Assembly: GCA_002424845.1 (NCBI GenBank)
Contig: DILD01000028.1
Coordinates: forward strand, 1-64,000
Length of the DNA stretch: 64,000 nt
Direction of reading: 5' to 3'
Source: Thiobacillus denitrificans
GTDB lineage: Bacteria > Pseudomonadota > Gammaproteobacteria > Burkholderiales > Thiobacillaceae
The position numbers and the translations under genes are program-made. This document shows positions 56,039 to 64,000 of the stretch, piece by piece. The notes below the pieces were generated by a model. The model was given only the letters and a program-made list of their open reading frames with translations, was not told where the DNA came from and made no database searches. How positions within the stretch are numbered: the stretch's first letter is position 1; every line of letters begins with the position of its first letter.

Positions 56039-56815
56039 ATGGCAACGATTCACCCTACTGCGTTGGTCGCCGCAGGCGCGCGTCTCGCCGACGACGTTGA
56101 AATCGGTCCTTACACGGTTATCGGAGACCACGTCGAAATCGGCTCTGGTACGACAGTCGGCGCGCATGCAGTGATTACCGGCCACACAAAAATTGGTGCG
56201 CACAACACAATTTTCCATTTTGTCTCGCTCGGCGAGGCGCCCCAAGACAAGAAATATGCGGGTGAGCCGACCCGGCTCGAAATCGGCGACCACAACGTCA
56301 TCCGCGAGTTCTGCACGTTCAATACCGGCACCGTGCAGGACCGTGGTGTCACCACCATCGGCAGCCACAACTGGATTATGGCCTACGTCCACATCGCACA
56401 CGACTGCGTGGTGGGCGACCACACCATATTCGCCAACAACGCCTCATTGGCGGGGCATTCGGAAGTGGGCGACTGGGCGATTCTCGGTGGCTTTACTGGT
56501 GTTCACCAGTTCTGCAAGATCGGCGCTCACGTCATGACCGGGATATCCAGCGTGGTGTTCAAGGACATCCCGCCCTTTGTCATGGCAGCGGGCCAGCCTG
56601 CGGCGCCGCACGGACTCAATAATGAGGGTCTTAAACGTCGTGGATTCTCTGCCGAGTCGCTGGCAGCCCTGAAGCGTGCATACAAGACACTTTACCGGGA
56701 AGGAAATACGCTGGCCGAGGCTCAGGCCAGACTCGCGCCCGAGGCGGAAAAAAATGCCGAAGTACGGCAGTTGCTCGATTTCCTCGCACGCGCCGAGCGC
56801 GGCATCATCCGGTGA
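56039..56815 (+). CDS. lpxA: UDP-N-acetylglucosamine acyltransferase
   Basis: A 258-residue trimeric left-handed beta-helix enzyme, first step of lipid A synthesis. The catalytic His lies in YVHIAHDCVVGDH. FKDIPPFVMAAGQPAAPHG and the C-terminal helical domain follow. It attaches 3-hydroxyacyl to UDP-GlcNAc. It overlaps lpxB by 4 nt, with the lpxB GTG. Confidence 0.96.
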   Translation: MATIHPTALVAAGARLADDVEIGPYTVIGDHVEIGSGTTVGAHAVITGHTKIGAHNTIFHFVSLGEAPQDKKYAGEPTRLEIGDHNVIREFCTFNTGTVQDRGVTTIGSHNWIMAYVHIAHDCVVGDHTIFANNASLAGHSEVGDWAILGGFTGVHQFCKIGAHVMTGISSVVFKDIPPFVMAAGQPAAPHGLNNEGLKRRGFSAESLAALKRAYKTLYREGNTLAEAQARLAPEAEKNAEVRQLLDFLARAERGIIR

Positions 56816-57936
56816 TTGATCTGGGTCTGGTCGCCGGCGAAGCGTCCGGCGATCTCCTTGGTGCGCACTTCGTCGCCGCACTGAAACAAACCCACCCTCA
56901 TTTGCGCACAGCCGGAATTGCCGGTCCGCGCATGGTCGAGGCCGGCGTCGAGGCGATTTATCCAAGCGACAAACTGGCGGTCAACGGTTATGTCGAGGTG
57001 TTGCGGCATTTGCCTGAACTTTTGTGGATACGCGCCCGCATAACGAGCCATTTTTTGCGCGAGCGCCCCCGTGCATTCGTTGGCATCGACGCGCCCGATT
57101 TCAATTTCACGCTGGAAGCGAAGCTGAAGCACGCAGGGGTTCCTACCGTGCATTTTGTCAGCCCTTCGATTTGGGCATGGCGGCCCGAGCGCATCCATCG
57201 CATCAAGCAGGCGGTGTCGCACATGCTGGTGGTGTTTCCTTTCGAAGAGCAGATTTATCGCGACGCAGGCATTCCGGTCAGCTATGTCGGCCACCCGCTG
57301 GCCGACGTGATTCCGCTGGAACCCGATACCGCAGCGGCACGCACTGAATTGGGCTTGGGGCCCGGTCCGGTGATCGCATTGTTGCCAGGGAGCCGGCTGA
57401 GCGAAGTAACGCGGCATGCGCGCCTGATGCTTGAGGCCGCCGTGCGCATTCGACAGCAGCATGCAGGCGCGCAGTTCGTGCTGCCCGCTGCAAGCGAGGC
57501 GGCCGCGTGCTTGATTCGCCAGGCGGCACAGGGTCTGGATTTGCCACTGCGCATTCTGGCGGGGCAGTCACATTCCGCCTTGGCAGCGTGCGATGTCGCC
57601 CTGGTGGCCTCGGGCACCGCTACGCTTGAAGCGGCGCTGTTCAAGAAGCCCATGGTGATCACTTACCGTGTGCCTGCACTGACAGCATATTTGATGCGCA
57701 AGAAAGCGCTGCAACCCTGGATCGGACTACCGAACATCCTGGCCCGTGACTTTGTGGTGCCGGAGCGGGTGCAGGAAGCCGCTACGCCCGAGAATCTGGC
57801 AAGCGATGCGCTGGCCTGGCTGGACGATGCGCCGCGCCGGGGAGCTGTCATCGAGACCTTTCACGCCATGCATGAGCGTCTGAGACAAAATGCCAGCGTG
57901 CGCATTGCCGAGGCACTCGAGCCTTATTTGGTATGA
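56812..57936 (+). CDS. lpxB: Lipid-A-disaccharide synthase
   Basis: A 374-residue family 19 glycosyltransferase that condenses lipid X with UDP-diacylglucosamine. It starts [14 protein letters not shown] from a GTG at 56812. [23 protein letters not shown] and [10 protein letters not shown] are the family signatures. It ends overlapping rnhB by 4 nt. Confidence 0.95.
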   Translation: MIDLGLVAGEASGDLLGAHFVAALKQTHPHLRTAGIAGPRMVEAGVEAIYPSDKLAVNGYVEVLRHLPELLWIRARITSHFLRERPRAFVGIDAPDFNFTLEAKLKHAGVPTVHFVSPSIWAWRPERIHRIKQAVSHMLVVFPFEEQIYRDAGIPVSYVGHPLADVIPLEPDTAAARTELGLGPGPVIALLPGSRLSEVTRHARLMLEAAVRIRQQHAGAQFVLPAASEAAACLIRQAAQGLDLPLRILAGQSHSALAACDVALVASGTATLEAALFKKPMVITYRVPALTAYLMRKKALQPWIGLPNILARDFVVPERVQEAATPENLASDALAWLDDAPRRGAVIETFHAMHERLRQNASVRIAEALEPYLV

Positions 57937-58553
57937 GCATGGCATCGCGCCAGACCATTATTTTGCACGTTGGCCCGCTCGGGCTGTGCGGTGTCGATGA
58001 AGCCGGTCGTGGTCCGCTGGCTGGGCCGGTGACGGCAGCGGCCGTCATGCTCGATCCCGGGCGCCCGATTGGCGGCCTGCGTGATTCAAAAAAGCTTTCT
58101 GCCGCAGCACGGGAACGCCTGGCCGAAGCAATTCGCGAACAGGCCGTCGCCTGGTGCGTGGCTGAGGCCAGCGTCGCCGAGATCGACCAGTTGAACATCC
58201 TGCACGCCACGATGCTGGCGATGCAGCGTGCCGTCGCGGGGCTTGGCCGTAAGCCGGACGAAGTCTGGGTCGATGGCAACCGTTGTCCAAACTGGGCATG
58301 GCGTTCTCAGGCGGTCGTCAAGGGTGACGATAAGGTGGCTGCAATCGCGGCGGCTTCGATTCTTGCCAAGACCGCGCGCGACCAGTTCATGCGCCAGCTT
58401 CACAATGACTATCCGGCTTATGGCTTCGCGCAGCACATGGGGTATGGCACCGCTGCGCATTTGGCTGCATTGAAGACGCATGGCGCCTGCCCCCAGCATC
58501 GCAGAAGTTTTGCTCCGGTTAAACTGGTCCTTGATCAAGCTGTTTTGTTCTGA
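57933..58553 (+). CDS. rnhB: Ribonuclease HII
   Basis: A 206-residue RNase HII. The active site starts with [14 protein letters not shown] (Asp22, Glu23). The VDGNRCP segment and [10 protein letters not shown], with the further Asp, are present. It removes ribonucleotides embedded in DNA. It closes the lpx block. The usual lpxB-rnhB pairing is maintained. Confidence 0.95.
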   Translation: MSMASRQTIILHVGPLGLCGVDEAGRGPLAGPVTAAAVMLDPGRPIGGLRDSKKLSAAARERLAEAIREQAVAWCVAEASVAEIDQLNILHATMLAMQRAVAGLGRKPDEVWVDGNRCPNWAWRSQAVVKGDDKVAAIAAASILAKTARDQFMRQLHNDYPAYGFAQHMGYGTAAHLAALKTHGACPQHRRSFAPVKLVLDQAVLF

Positions 58554-58564
58554 AAGAAAACGCC

Positions 58565-59017
58565 ATGACACTGTCTCTGTTCTTGCACGTTTTGGGTGTT
58601 GTTGTCTGGGTTGGCGGCATGTTTTTCGCCTACATGGCACTACGTCCGGTGGCTGCAAGCGTGCTGGAACCACCGCAGCGGCTGGCCCTGTGGGCCGGCG
58701 TATTTGCCCGGTTCTTCCCTTGGGTCTGGGCATCGGTGCTGCTGATCCTGCTGAGCGGCCTGCATATGCTGATGGTGTTCGGCGGCATGGCCGCGCCCCA
58801 TTACGCCATGACCATGCTGGTGCTGGGTGTGGCGATGATGCTTATATTCGCGCACGTTTTCTTCGCACCGTATAAAAAACTCAGGCACGCGGTCGGTGAG
58901 CAGGACTGGAAAGCCGGTGGCGCAGCCCTTGCCCAGATCCGAAAGCTGATTGGCATCAATCTTTCCATTGGTCTGATCACGATCGCAGTGGTTTTCCTCG
59001 GTCGAGCGTTCACCTGA
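58565..59017 (+). CDS. CopD-like integral membrane protein
   Basis: A 150-residue protein with about four transmembrane helices. The first starts SLFLHVLGVVVWVGGMFFAY. Helices 2 and 3 contain FFPWVWASVLLILLSGLHML and TMLVLGVAMMLIFAHVFF. His residues at the membrane edge fit the CopD domain, which is also seen in haem- or copper-related proteins. The function here is not defined. It is 11 nt after rnhB and may be co-transcribed. Confidence 0.75.
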   Translation: MTLSLFLHVLGVVVWVGGMFFAYMALRPVAASVLEPPQRLALWAGVFARFFPWVWASVLLILLSGLHMLMVFGGMAAPHYAMTMLVLGVAMMLIFAHVFFAPYKKLRHAVGEQDWKAGGAALAQIRKLIGINLSIGLITIAVVFLGRAFT

Positions 59018-59374
59018 TCAGGGCTCGTCCTGCTGCGGTGCCGCCAGCAACTGGCGCACAGCCTGACGGATGGCCTCCTGCCGTGCCTCGCACTGCAGTT
59101 CCGCATGGAAGCGGCCGTCGCGATACAGATACACCGTCGGCAGATGGAAAATGCCGAAATAGCGTGCCACCCCGGTGGCTTCGCCGACATCGACTTCGAA
59201 CAGGCTGTTGGCCAGCCCGGACAAGGCATCGGGAAGCAGGTGTTTCCATGCCCTGCATGAACCGCAATGCGGCGCGCCGAACAGCACCACAGCGACGCCG
59301 GCCGTGGCGGCGAGGCGGGCGTGAAACGCACCCTCGGCCAAGGGTGAGAAAACGGGTAGGGCGACGGGCTCCAC
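59018..59374 (-). CDS. Thioredoxin-like protein (CGSC active site)
   Basis: A protein of about 118 residues with a thioredoxin fold. The active site is CGSC in FGAPHCGSCRAWKHL, followed by VDVGEATGVARYFGIFHLPTVYLYRDG with the cis-Pro. I place the start at the GTG at 59374; an ATG at 59413 also exists. It would share the CATG of the divergent antiporter start, and its N-terminal extension (KVRRRKNGD) overlies that gene's -10 box, so I do not favour it. No signal peptide is seen, so it is probably cytoplasmic. It converges on the CopD-like gene with no gap. Confidence 0.75.
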   Translation of the reverse strand: MEPVALPVFSPLAEGAFHARLAATAGVAVVLFGAPHCGSCRAWKHLLPDALSGLANSLFEVDVGEATGVARYFGIFHLPTVYLYRDGRFHAELQCEARQEAIRQAVRQLLAAPQQDEP

Positions 59375-59376
59375 GC

Positions 59377-59385
59377 TGCTAGAAT
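59377..59385 (+). promoter_or_regulatory. Extended -10 element upstream of the antiporter gene
   Basis: TGCTAGAAT is an extended -10 with its TAGAAT at 59380-59385, 26 nt before the ATG at 59412. No good -35 is visible. It overlaps the longest possible version of the divergent thioredoxin-like gene. Confidence 0.45.
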
Positions 59386-59411
59386 CGCCATTTTTCCGCC
59401 GGCGGACTTTC

Positions 59412-60413
59412 ATGATCTTTCTCGAGCTTCTGGGTTTTCTGCTGGTCATCCTCGTGGCGGCGGAAATCTTTGTCAATGCGCTCGAACACCTGGGCGAGAG
59501 GCTAAAAATATCGGAAGGGGTGACCGGTTCGCTGTTCGCAGCGGTGGGTACCGCCATGCCGGAAACGCTTGTCCCCCTGCTGGCAATTTTTGCCACTACA
59601 GGCAATGCGGCAACCAATGAAGAAATCGGCGTCGGCGCGATTCTCGGTGCACCGCTGATGCTGTCGACCTTGTCATTGTGCCTGATGAGTGTGGCGGTGC
59701 TGAAACGGCGCGGCCTTCAGGGTCACTTGAGTCCAGAAAGAACGGGCCTCAAGCGTGACCTGGATTTCTTTCTGATGGCCTTCCTTCTTGCATTTGTCGC
59801 CATGTTTATTCCACATGGCGAAGGATGGGTGCGTGGCGCGCTTGCCTTTGCCATGGTCCTGATCTATTTCGTGTACGTGATGATGACCCTGCGTGCTTCG
59901 GCCAAACTGGTCGAGGATGGCCATGCCACCGAGGCCAGTTCGCCCATGCTGCTGACCCGTCTGGGACTGCCGCAGAATTTGTTATTTATCATGGTGCAGC
60001 TGGCGCTGGGATTGGCCTTGCTGGTCGCCGGTGCCAAGGGCTTCATCCACGGCGTGGAAGAAGCCGCGCCCATCATTGGCATCTCCGCGCTGCTGCTTTC
60101 GCTGCTGATCATCCCGATTGCGACCGAGCTGCCGGAAAAGGTGAATTCGATCCTGTGGATCCGCAAGCGCAAGGATACGCTGGCGTTCGGCAATATCACC
60201 GGCGCCATGGTGTTCCAAGGCACGTTGCTGCCCGCCATCGGTATCTCACTGACGCCGTGGGTGCCCCAGAAGGAGGTGCTGCTGGGTGTGCTGATCACAC
60301 TGGCCGCGGCGTTCTGGTTGCGCTGGGCCGCGTTGAGTGGCGGGCTTCGCGTGTGGCACCTGTTCGTCAACGGGGCACTTTACGTGACCTATCTGACCGC
60401 TGTTCTGCTCTGA
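59412..60413 (+). CDS. CaCA-family sodium/calcium exchanger-like membrane protein
   Basis: A 333-residue protein with about ten transmembrane helices in two inverted halves. The alpha repeats are GTAMPETLVPLLAIFAT (about 45-62) and IATELPEKVNSILWIR. The central part contains a basic loop (ERTGLKRDLD). These acidic-residue-containing repeats match the cation/Ca2+ exchanger superfamily, but the ion cannot be decided. The gene is divergent from the thioredoxin-like gene and convergent with the FemAB-like gene. Confidence 0.82.
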   Translation: MIFLELLGFLLVILVAAEIFVNALEHLGERLKISEGVTGSLFAAVGTAMPETLVPLLAIFATTGNAATNEEIGVGAILGAPLMLSTLSLCLMSVAVLKRRGLQGHLSPERTGLKRDLDFFLMAFLLAFVAMFIPHGEGWVRGALAFAMVLIYFVYVMMTLRASAKLVEDGHATEASSPMLLTRLGLPQNLLFIMVQLALGLALLVAGAKGFIHGVEEAAPIIGISALLLSLLIIPIATELPEKVNSILWIRKRKDTLAFGNITGAMVFQGTLLPAIGISLTPWVPQKEVLLGVLITLAAAFWLRWAALSGGLRVWHLFVNGALYVTYLTAVLL

Positions 60414-60423
60414 ACGATTCTCC

Positions 60424-61593
60424 TTAGCGGGGCGGCTCGCGGCGGAACGGGCCTTCCATCTCGTCCATGTAGTGGACGATGGCGTCGGTCTCGCGTTCCA
60501 GGAAGCGGTCGACCGCCTCGCGGAATTCGGGGTTTTCCAGCCAGTGCCAGGAATGCGTGGCGGTGGGGACCAGCCCGCGCGCGAGCTTGTGCTCGCCCTG
60601 GGCGCCGCCCTCGAACACCTGTAGCCCATTGACGATGGCGTATTCGATGCCCTGCTGGTAGCAGGTCTCGAAGTGCAGGCCGGGCACGTATTCCAGCGTG
60701 CCCCAGTGGCGGCCGTACAGCCGCTGGCTGTCCTTGATGCAGAACGAGCAGGCGATGGGTTCGCCGTCCTTGTCGGCCACGATGAGCAGCAGCTTGTCCG
60801 GCATCGTCTCGCGCAGGGCCGCAAAAAAGGCGCGGTTGAGATGCGGATCGCTGCGGTGGCGGGCGTAGGTGTCGGCGTAGCAGCGGTAGAAATGGTCCCA
60901 GTCGGCGTTGGTGCTGTCACGCCCTTCGACCCAGCGAAAACTCACCCCCAGCTTGTCCAGCTTCTTCCTTTCCTGACGGATCTTCTTGCGCTTGTCGTGC
61001 ATCATCGCGGCGAGGAAGTCGTCGAAGCTGGCGTAGCCCGCATTATTCCAGTGGAACTGGAAGCCGTTGCGGTGTAGCAGTGGGGCCGCATTGAGCGTGG
61101 CATGGTCCGGCTCGCTGGGAAACAGGATGTGGAACGAGGAGCAGTTCAGGTCGCGGGTAAGCTTCAACGCGGCCTGGATCAGCGCGGCGCGGTCGGCGTC
61201 GTTTTTCGCCAGCAGACGCGGGCCAGGCACCGGCGAGAAGGGCGCGCAGCAGACCAGTTTGGGGTAGTAGTTGAGGCCGTGGCGGCGGTAGGCGTCGGCC
61301 CAGGCCCAGTCGAATACGAACTCGCCCCAGGAATGATGCTTGATGTAGAGCGGCATCGCGGCTTCGAGCTGGCCGCCGCGAAACAGCGCCAGGTGCACCG
61401 GCTCCCAGCCGATGGGGGCGCCGACGCAATCGGTGGCTTCCAGCGCGTGCAGGAAGGCGTGTTGCACGAAGGGCGAATCGCCGGCCAGGGTGTTCCAGGC
61501 ATCCGCCGGCAACTCCGCAATTTTTGTCACGACGCGGACGACTGTTTCTGCGGCTTCAGCTTCCGTCGCGGGGGGCTTTGCTTCAAAATGCAC
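60424..61593 (-). CDS. FemAB-like / GNAT-fold protein (DUF482 type)
   Basis: About 389 residues. The family signatures are PLYIKHHSWGEFVFDWAWADAY, HDKRKKIRQERKKL and YYPKL, plus a C-terminal LPGLHFETC-type segment read here as YVPGLHFETCYQQGIEYAI. They match the DUF482/FemAB_like family, related to acyltransferases that use aminoacyl donors. The substrate is unknown. The first in-frame codon at 61620 is TTG inside the divergent sucC start region. I prefer the GTG at 61593, with GGAAG 9 nt upstream; the GTG at 61530 is also possible. Confidence 0.78.
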   Translation of the reverse strand: MHFEAKPPATEAEAAETVVRVVTKIAELPADAWNTLAGDSPFVQHAFLHALEATDCVGAPIGWEPVHLALFRGGQLEAAMPLYIKHHSWGEFVFDWAWADAYRRHGLNYYPKLVCCAPFSPVPGPRLLAKNDADRAALIQAALKLTRDLNCSSFHILFPSEPDHATLNAAPLLHRNGFQFHWNNAGYASFDDFLAAMMHDKRKKIRQERKKLDKLGVSFRWVEGRDSTNADWDHFYRCYADTYARHRSDPHLNRAFFAALRETMPDKLLLIVADKDGEPIACSFCIKDSQRLYGRHWGTLEYVPGLHFETCYQQGIEYAIVNGLQVFEGGAQGEHKLARGLVPTATHSWHWLENPEFREAVDRFLERETDAIVHYMDEMEGPFRREPPR

Positions 61594-61619
61594 GTTTTGG
61601 CGCTTCCATCGAAAAAACA

Positions 61620-62780
61620 ATGAACCTGCATGAATATCAGGCCAAACAAATCCTGCGCTCGGGCAACATTAACACGCCGCTCGGCATCGCCGCATCGAGC
61701 GCCGATGCCGCAGTAGAAGCCGCCCGCGAACTCGGCGGCGACGCCTGGGTGGTGAAGGCGCAGATCCACGCCGGCGGGCGTGGCAAGGTGGGCGGCGTCA
61801 AGGTGGTGAAAAGTCTGGACGACGTGCGCGCGATGGCCGAAACCCTGCTCGGCAAGTCGCTGGTGACCATCCAGAACGCCCCCGACGGCCAGCCGGTGAA
61901 CCAGGTGCTGGTCGAGGAAACCCTGCCGATCTCCCGTGAGCTGTATCTGTCGCTGCTGGTTGATCGCGAAACCGAACGCGTCGCCATCGTCGCCTCCGCC
62001 GCCGGCGGCATGGACATCGAGGAAGTGGCTCATGCCACCCCGGAAAAGGTGCTGACCGAGACCTGCGACCCCTTGCTGGGCGTGCAGGATTTCCAGTGCC
62101 GCGCCCTGGCTTTCGCGCTGGCGTTGACCGGTGAGGCCTACAAGGATTTCTGCCATCTGTTGCCGCAGCTGTATCGCGTGTTCATCGCCAACGATTTGAG
62201 CCTGCTCGAGATCAACCCGCTGGTAGTGACCGCCGACAACCGCGTGCTGCCGCTCGACTGCAAGATGAGCATCGACGACAACGCGCTGTATCGCCGCAAG
62301 GCCCTGGCAGAGTTGCGCGACGACAGCCAGATCGACGCCAAGGAGGCCGCAGCCAATGCGGCCAACGTGAACTACGTCGCGCTCACCGGCAACATCGGCT
62401 GCATGGTCAACGGCGCTGGTCTGGCGATGGCGACGATGGACCTTATCCAGTTCGAAGGCGGCACGCCCGCCAACTTCCTTGACGTCGGCGGCGGCGCCAC
62501 GCCCGAAACCGTGGCGCAGGGCTTCAAGATCATCCTGCTCGATCCCAACGTTAAAGCCGTGCTGATCAACATCTTCGGCGGCATTGTGCGCTGCGACGTC
62601 ATCGCCGAGGGCATCATCCAGGCGGTTAAGGAAGTTGGCGTCAAGGTGCCGGTGATCGTGCGGCTGGAAGGCACCAATGCCGAGCTGGGCCGCAAGCAGC
62701 TGGCTGAATCCGGGCTGGCGATCCTTGCGGCGGAAAGCCTGACGCACGCAGCCAAACTCGCCGTGGAGAAGGCAGCATGA
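61620..62780 (+). CDS. sucC: Succinyl-CoA synthetase beta subunit (ADP-forming)
   Basis: A 386-residue ATP-grasp subunit. It begins [15 protein letters not shown] and has the Lys-containing [17 protein letters not shown]. The C-terminal [17 protein letters not shown] and [14 protein letters not shown] contact the alpha subunit. It interconverts succinyl-CoA and succinate in the TCA cycle. The ATG at 61620 is chosen because it opens on the family N-terminus; the frame start at 61524 lies antisense to the divergent gene. It overlaps sucD by 4 nt. Confidence 0.96.
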   Translation: MNLHEYQAKQILRSGNINTPLGIAASSADAAVEAARELGGDAWVVKAQIHAGGRGKVGGVKVVKSLDDVRAMAETLLGKSLVTIQNAPDGQPVNQVLVEETLPISRELYLSLLVDRETERVAIVASAAGGMDIEEVAHATPEKVLTETCDPLLGVQDFQCRALAFALALTGEAYKDFCHLLPQLYRVFIANDLSLLEINPLVVTADNRVLPLDCKMSIDDNALYRRKALAELRDDSQIDAKEAAANAANVNYVALTGNIGCMVNGAGLAMATMDLIQFEGGTPANFLDVGGGATPETVAQGFKIILLDPNVKAVLINIFGGIVRCDVIAEGIIQAVKEVGVKVPVIVRLEGTNAELGRKQLAESGLAILAAESLTHAAKLAVEKAA

Positions 62781-63670
62781 GCATCCTCGTCAACAAGAAC
62801 ACCCGGGTCATCTGTCAGGGCTTCACCGGCAAGCAGGGCAGCTTTCATTCCGAACAGGCGATCGCCTACGGCACGCAGATGGTCGGCGGCGTCACCCCCG
62901 GCAAGGGCGGGCAGACGCATCTCGATCTGCCCGTGTTCAACACCGTGCGCGACGCGGTGCGCCAGACTGGCGCGCAGGCGACCATGATCTACGTGCCGGC
63001 CGCGTTTGCTGCCGACTCGATCCTGGAAGCGGCCGACGCCGGCATCGAGGTCATCGTCTGCATCACCGAAGGCATTCCGGTGCTGGATATGCTTCAAGTT
63101 AAAACAGCGCTCAACGTCAAGGCCGCGCTGCGCGCCAACGGCGCCAAGCTGATCGGCCCCAACTGCCCCGGCATCATCACCTCGGGCGAATGCAAGATCG
63201 GCATCATGCCCGGCGTCATTCACCAGAAAGGCAAGGTCGGCATCGTCTCGCGTTCCGGCACGCTGACCTACGAGGCGGTGCACCAGACCACGCAGTTGGG
63301 GCTGGGCCAGTCGACCTGCGTCGGCATCGGCGGCGACCCGATCAAGGGGCTGGATTTCATCGATTGCCTGGCAATGTTCGAGGCCGACCCGCAGACCGAA
63401 GCGGTGATTCTGGTCGGCGAAATCGGCGGCAGCCGCGAGGAAGAGGCTGCCGAGTACATCCACTCCAACATGAAGAAACCGGTCGCCGCCTACATCGCCG
63501 GGCGCACCGCGCCCAAGGGAAAGCGCATGGGCCATGCCGGCGCGATCATCGCCGGCGGCGCTGGCACGGCGGACGCCAAGATCCACGCGCTCGAGGTTGC
63601 CGGTGTTGTCGTCGCGCAAAGCCCGGCCGGGCTGGGCGAAGCGGTGCAGCAGGCGCTGGCCGCACGTTAA
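62777..63670 (+). CDS. sucD: Succinyl-CoA synthetase alpha subunit (ADP-forming)
   Basis: A 297-residue CoA-binding subunit. [15 protein letters not shown] is the CoA-binding Rossmann start. The phosphohistidine is His253 in [32 protein letters not shown] is also highly conserved. It forms the enzyme with SucC. The stop lies 9 nt before nadE. Confidence 0.96.
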   Translation: MSILVNKNTRVICQGFTGKQGSFHSEQAIAYGTQMVGGVTPGKGGQTHLDLPVFNTVRDAVRQTGAQATMIYVPAAFAADSILEAADAGIEVIVCITEGIPVLDMLQVKTALNVKAALRANGAKLIGPNCPGIITSGECKIGIMPGVIHQKGKVGIVSRSGTLTYEAVHQTTQLGLGQSTCVGIGGDPIKGLDFIDCLAMFEADPQTEAVILVGEIGGSREEEAAEYIHSNMKKPVAAYIAGRTAPKGKRMGHAGAIIAGGAGTADAKIHALEVAGVVVAQSPAGLGEAVQQALAAR

Positions 63671-63679
63671 GCCCACCCG

Positions 63680-64000
63680 ATGAAACTCGGCATCGCCCAG
63701 ATCAACCTCACCGTCGGCGACATCGCCGGTAACACGGCCAGGCTGCTGGCCGCGGCGAACGATGCGCACGCCGCCGGCGCGGCGCTGCTGCTTACGCCCG
63801 AAATGTCGATCTGCGGCTACCCGGCCGAGGATTTGGTACTGCGGATCGATTTTGCCGAGGCATGCGCAACTGCGCTCGAGAAACTGGCCGCAGATGCGCC
63901 GCCCGAACTGGCGCTGATTGTCGGTTATCCCGAGCGCAGCGACGACAGGCTGTTCAATGCCGTGGCGCTCTTGCGCGGCGGCCGCATCGAGATGGTGTAC
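63680..64000 (+). CDS. nadE: Glutamine-dependent NAD+ synthetase, N-terminal nitrilase-like domain (partial)
   Basis: The first 107 residues are present and the right edge cuts the gene. It begins MKLGIAQINLTVGDIAGNT, with the catalytic Glu of the nitrilase triad in LLTPEMSICGYPAEDLVLR, a signature of the NadE glutaminase domain. Downstream a NAD synthetase domain is expected. It makes NAD+ from deamido-NAD+ and glutamine. It lies 9 nt after sucD, so it is probably in the same operon. Confidence 0.9.
   Translation, partial: MKLGIAQINLTVGDIAGNTARLLAAANDAHAAGAALLLTPEMSICGYPAEDLVLRIDFAEACATALEKLAADAPPELALIVGYPERSDDRLFNAVALLRGGRIEMVY

Overview
The window looks like a chromosomal segment of a betaproteobacterium with about 60% GC. 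Three things point there. The conserved blocks rimP-nusA-infB-rbfA-truB-rpsO-pnp and rpsB-tsf-pyrH-frr-uppS-cdsA-dxr-rseP-bamA-skp-lpxD-fabZ-lpxA-lpxB-rnhB are in the order typical of beta/gammaproteobacteria. The tRNA clusters Pro-Arg-His and Gly-Cys-Leu also fit. A CbbY-type sugar phosphatase hints at a Calvin-cycle autotroph, perhaps related to Thiobacillus or other Nitrosomonadales. The genus is an inference. No prophage, IS element, CRISPR array, rRNA or integrase was seen. Coding density is very high, and many genes overlap by 4 nt (ATGA/GTGA).

Layout. 1-5 kb: ybbA (cut by the edge) divergent from tesA, a SEC-C protein, a VOC protein, three tRNAs, folD, cbbY, dksA and an uncharacterised gene. 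5-14 kb: the minus-strand nusA-infB-pnp translation and RNA-processing operon. 13.7-16.6 kb: tRNAs Leu, Cys and Gly, then pgsA and uvrC. 16.6-21 kb: a 4-OT-like tautomerase, family-5 uracil-DNA glycosylase, a zinc/cation efflux CDF, nagZ, acpS, a radical SAM protein and tRNA-Ser. 21-31 kb: an uncharacterised gene, a Nudix hydrolase, a MoxR ATPase plus VWA metallopeptidase-like gene plus hslO set, a repeat-containing Ala-rich lipoprotein, an aminotransferase, mtfA, rmuC and a Gly/Cys-rich membrane-anchored protein. 31-38 kb: typA, an uncharacterised anchored protein, a truncated haemoglobin, purT, a frameshifted phospholipase D lipoprotein and ampD. 38-41 kb: a purine-salvage pair (hpt, S-methylthioinosine phosphorylase) with a pseudouridine synthase and def. 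41-44 kb: glnD and map. 44.5-58.5 kb: rpsB to rnhB, which joins translation, isoprenoid and phospholipid synthesis, outer-membrane protein assembly and lipid A synthesis. 58.5-64 kb: CopD-like, thioredoxin-like and CaCA-antiporter genes, a FemAB-like protein, sucCD and the start of nadE.

Most of the window is ordinary core genome. The points worth a second look are these: an Hsp33 that keeps only two of its four zinc-switch cysteines, sitting in a MoxR/VWA operon; two copies of an intergenic palindrome built from 10-nt TTCGCG sub-repeats; a single-base frameshift that removes the normal C-terminus of a phospholipase D protein; a structured rpsB leader behind a near-ideal promoter; an intrinsic-terminator-like hairpin between tRNA-Gly and tRNA-Cys; and several conserved-looking genes of unknown function, each paired with a recognisable partner.
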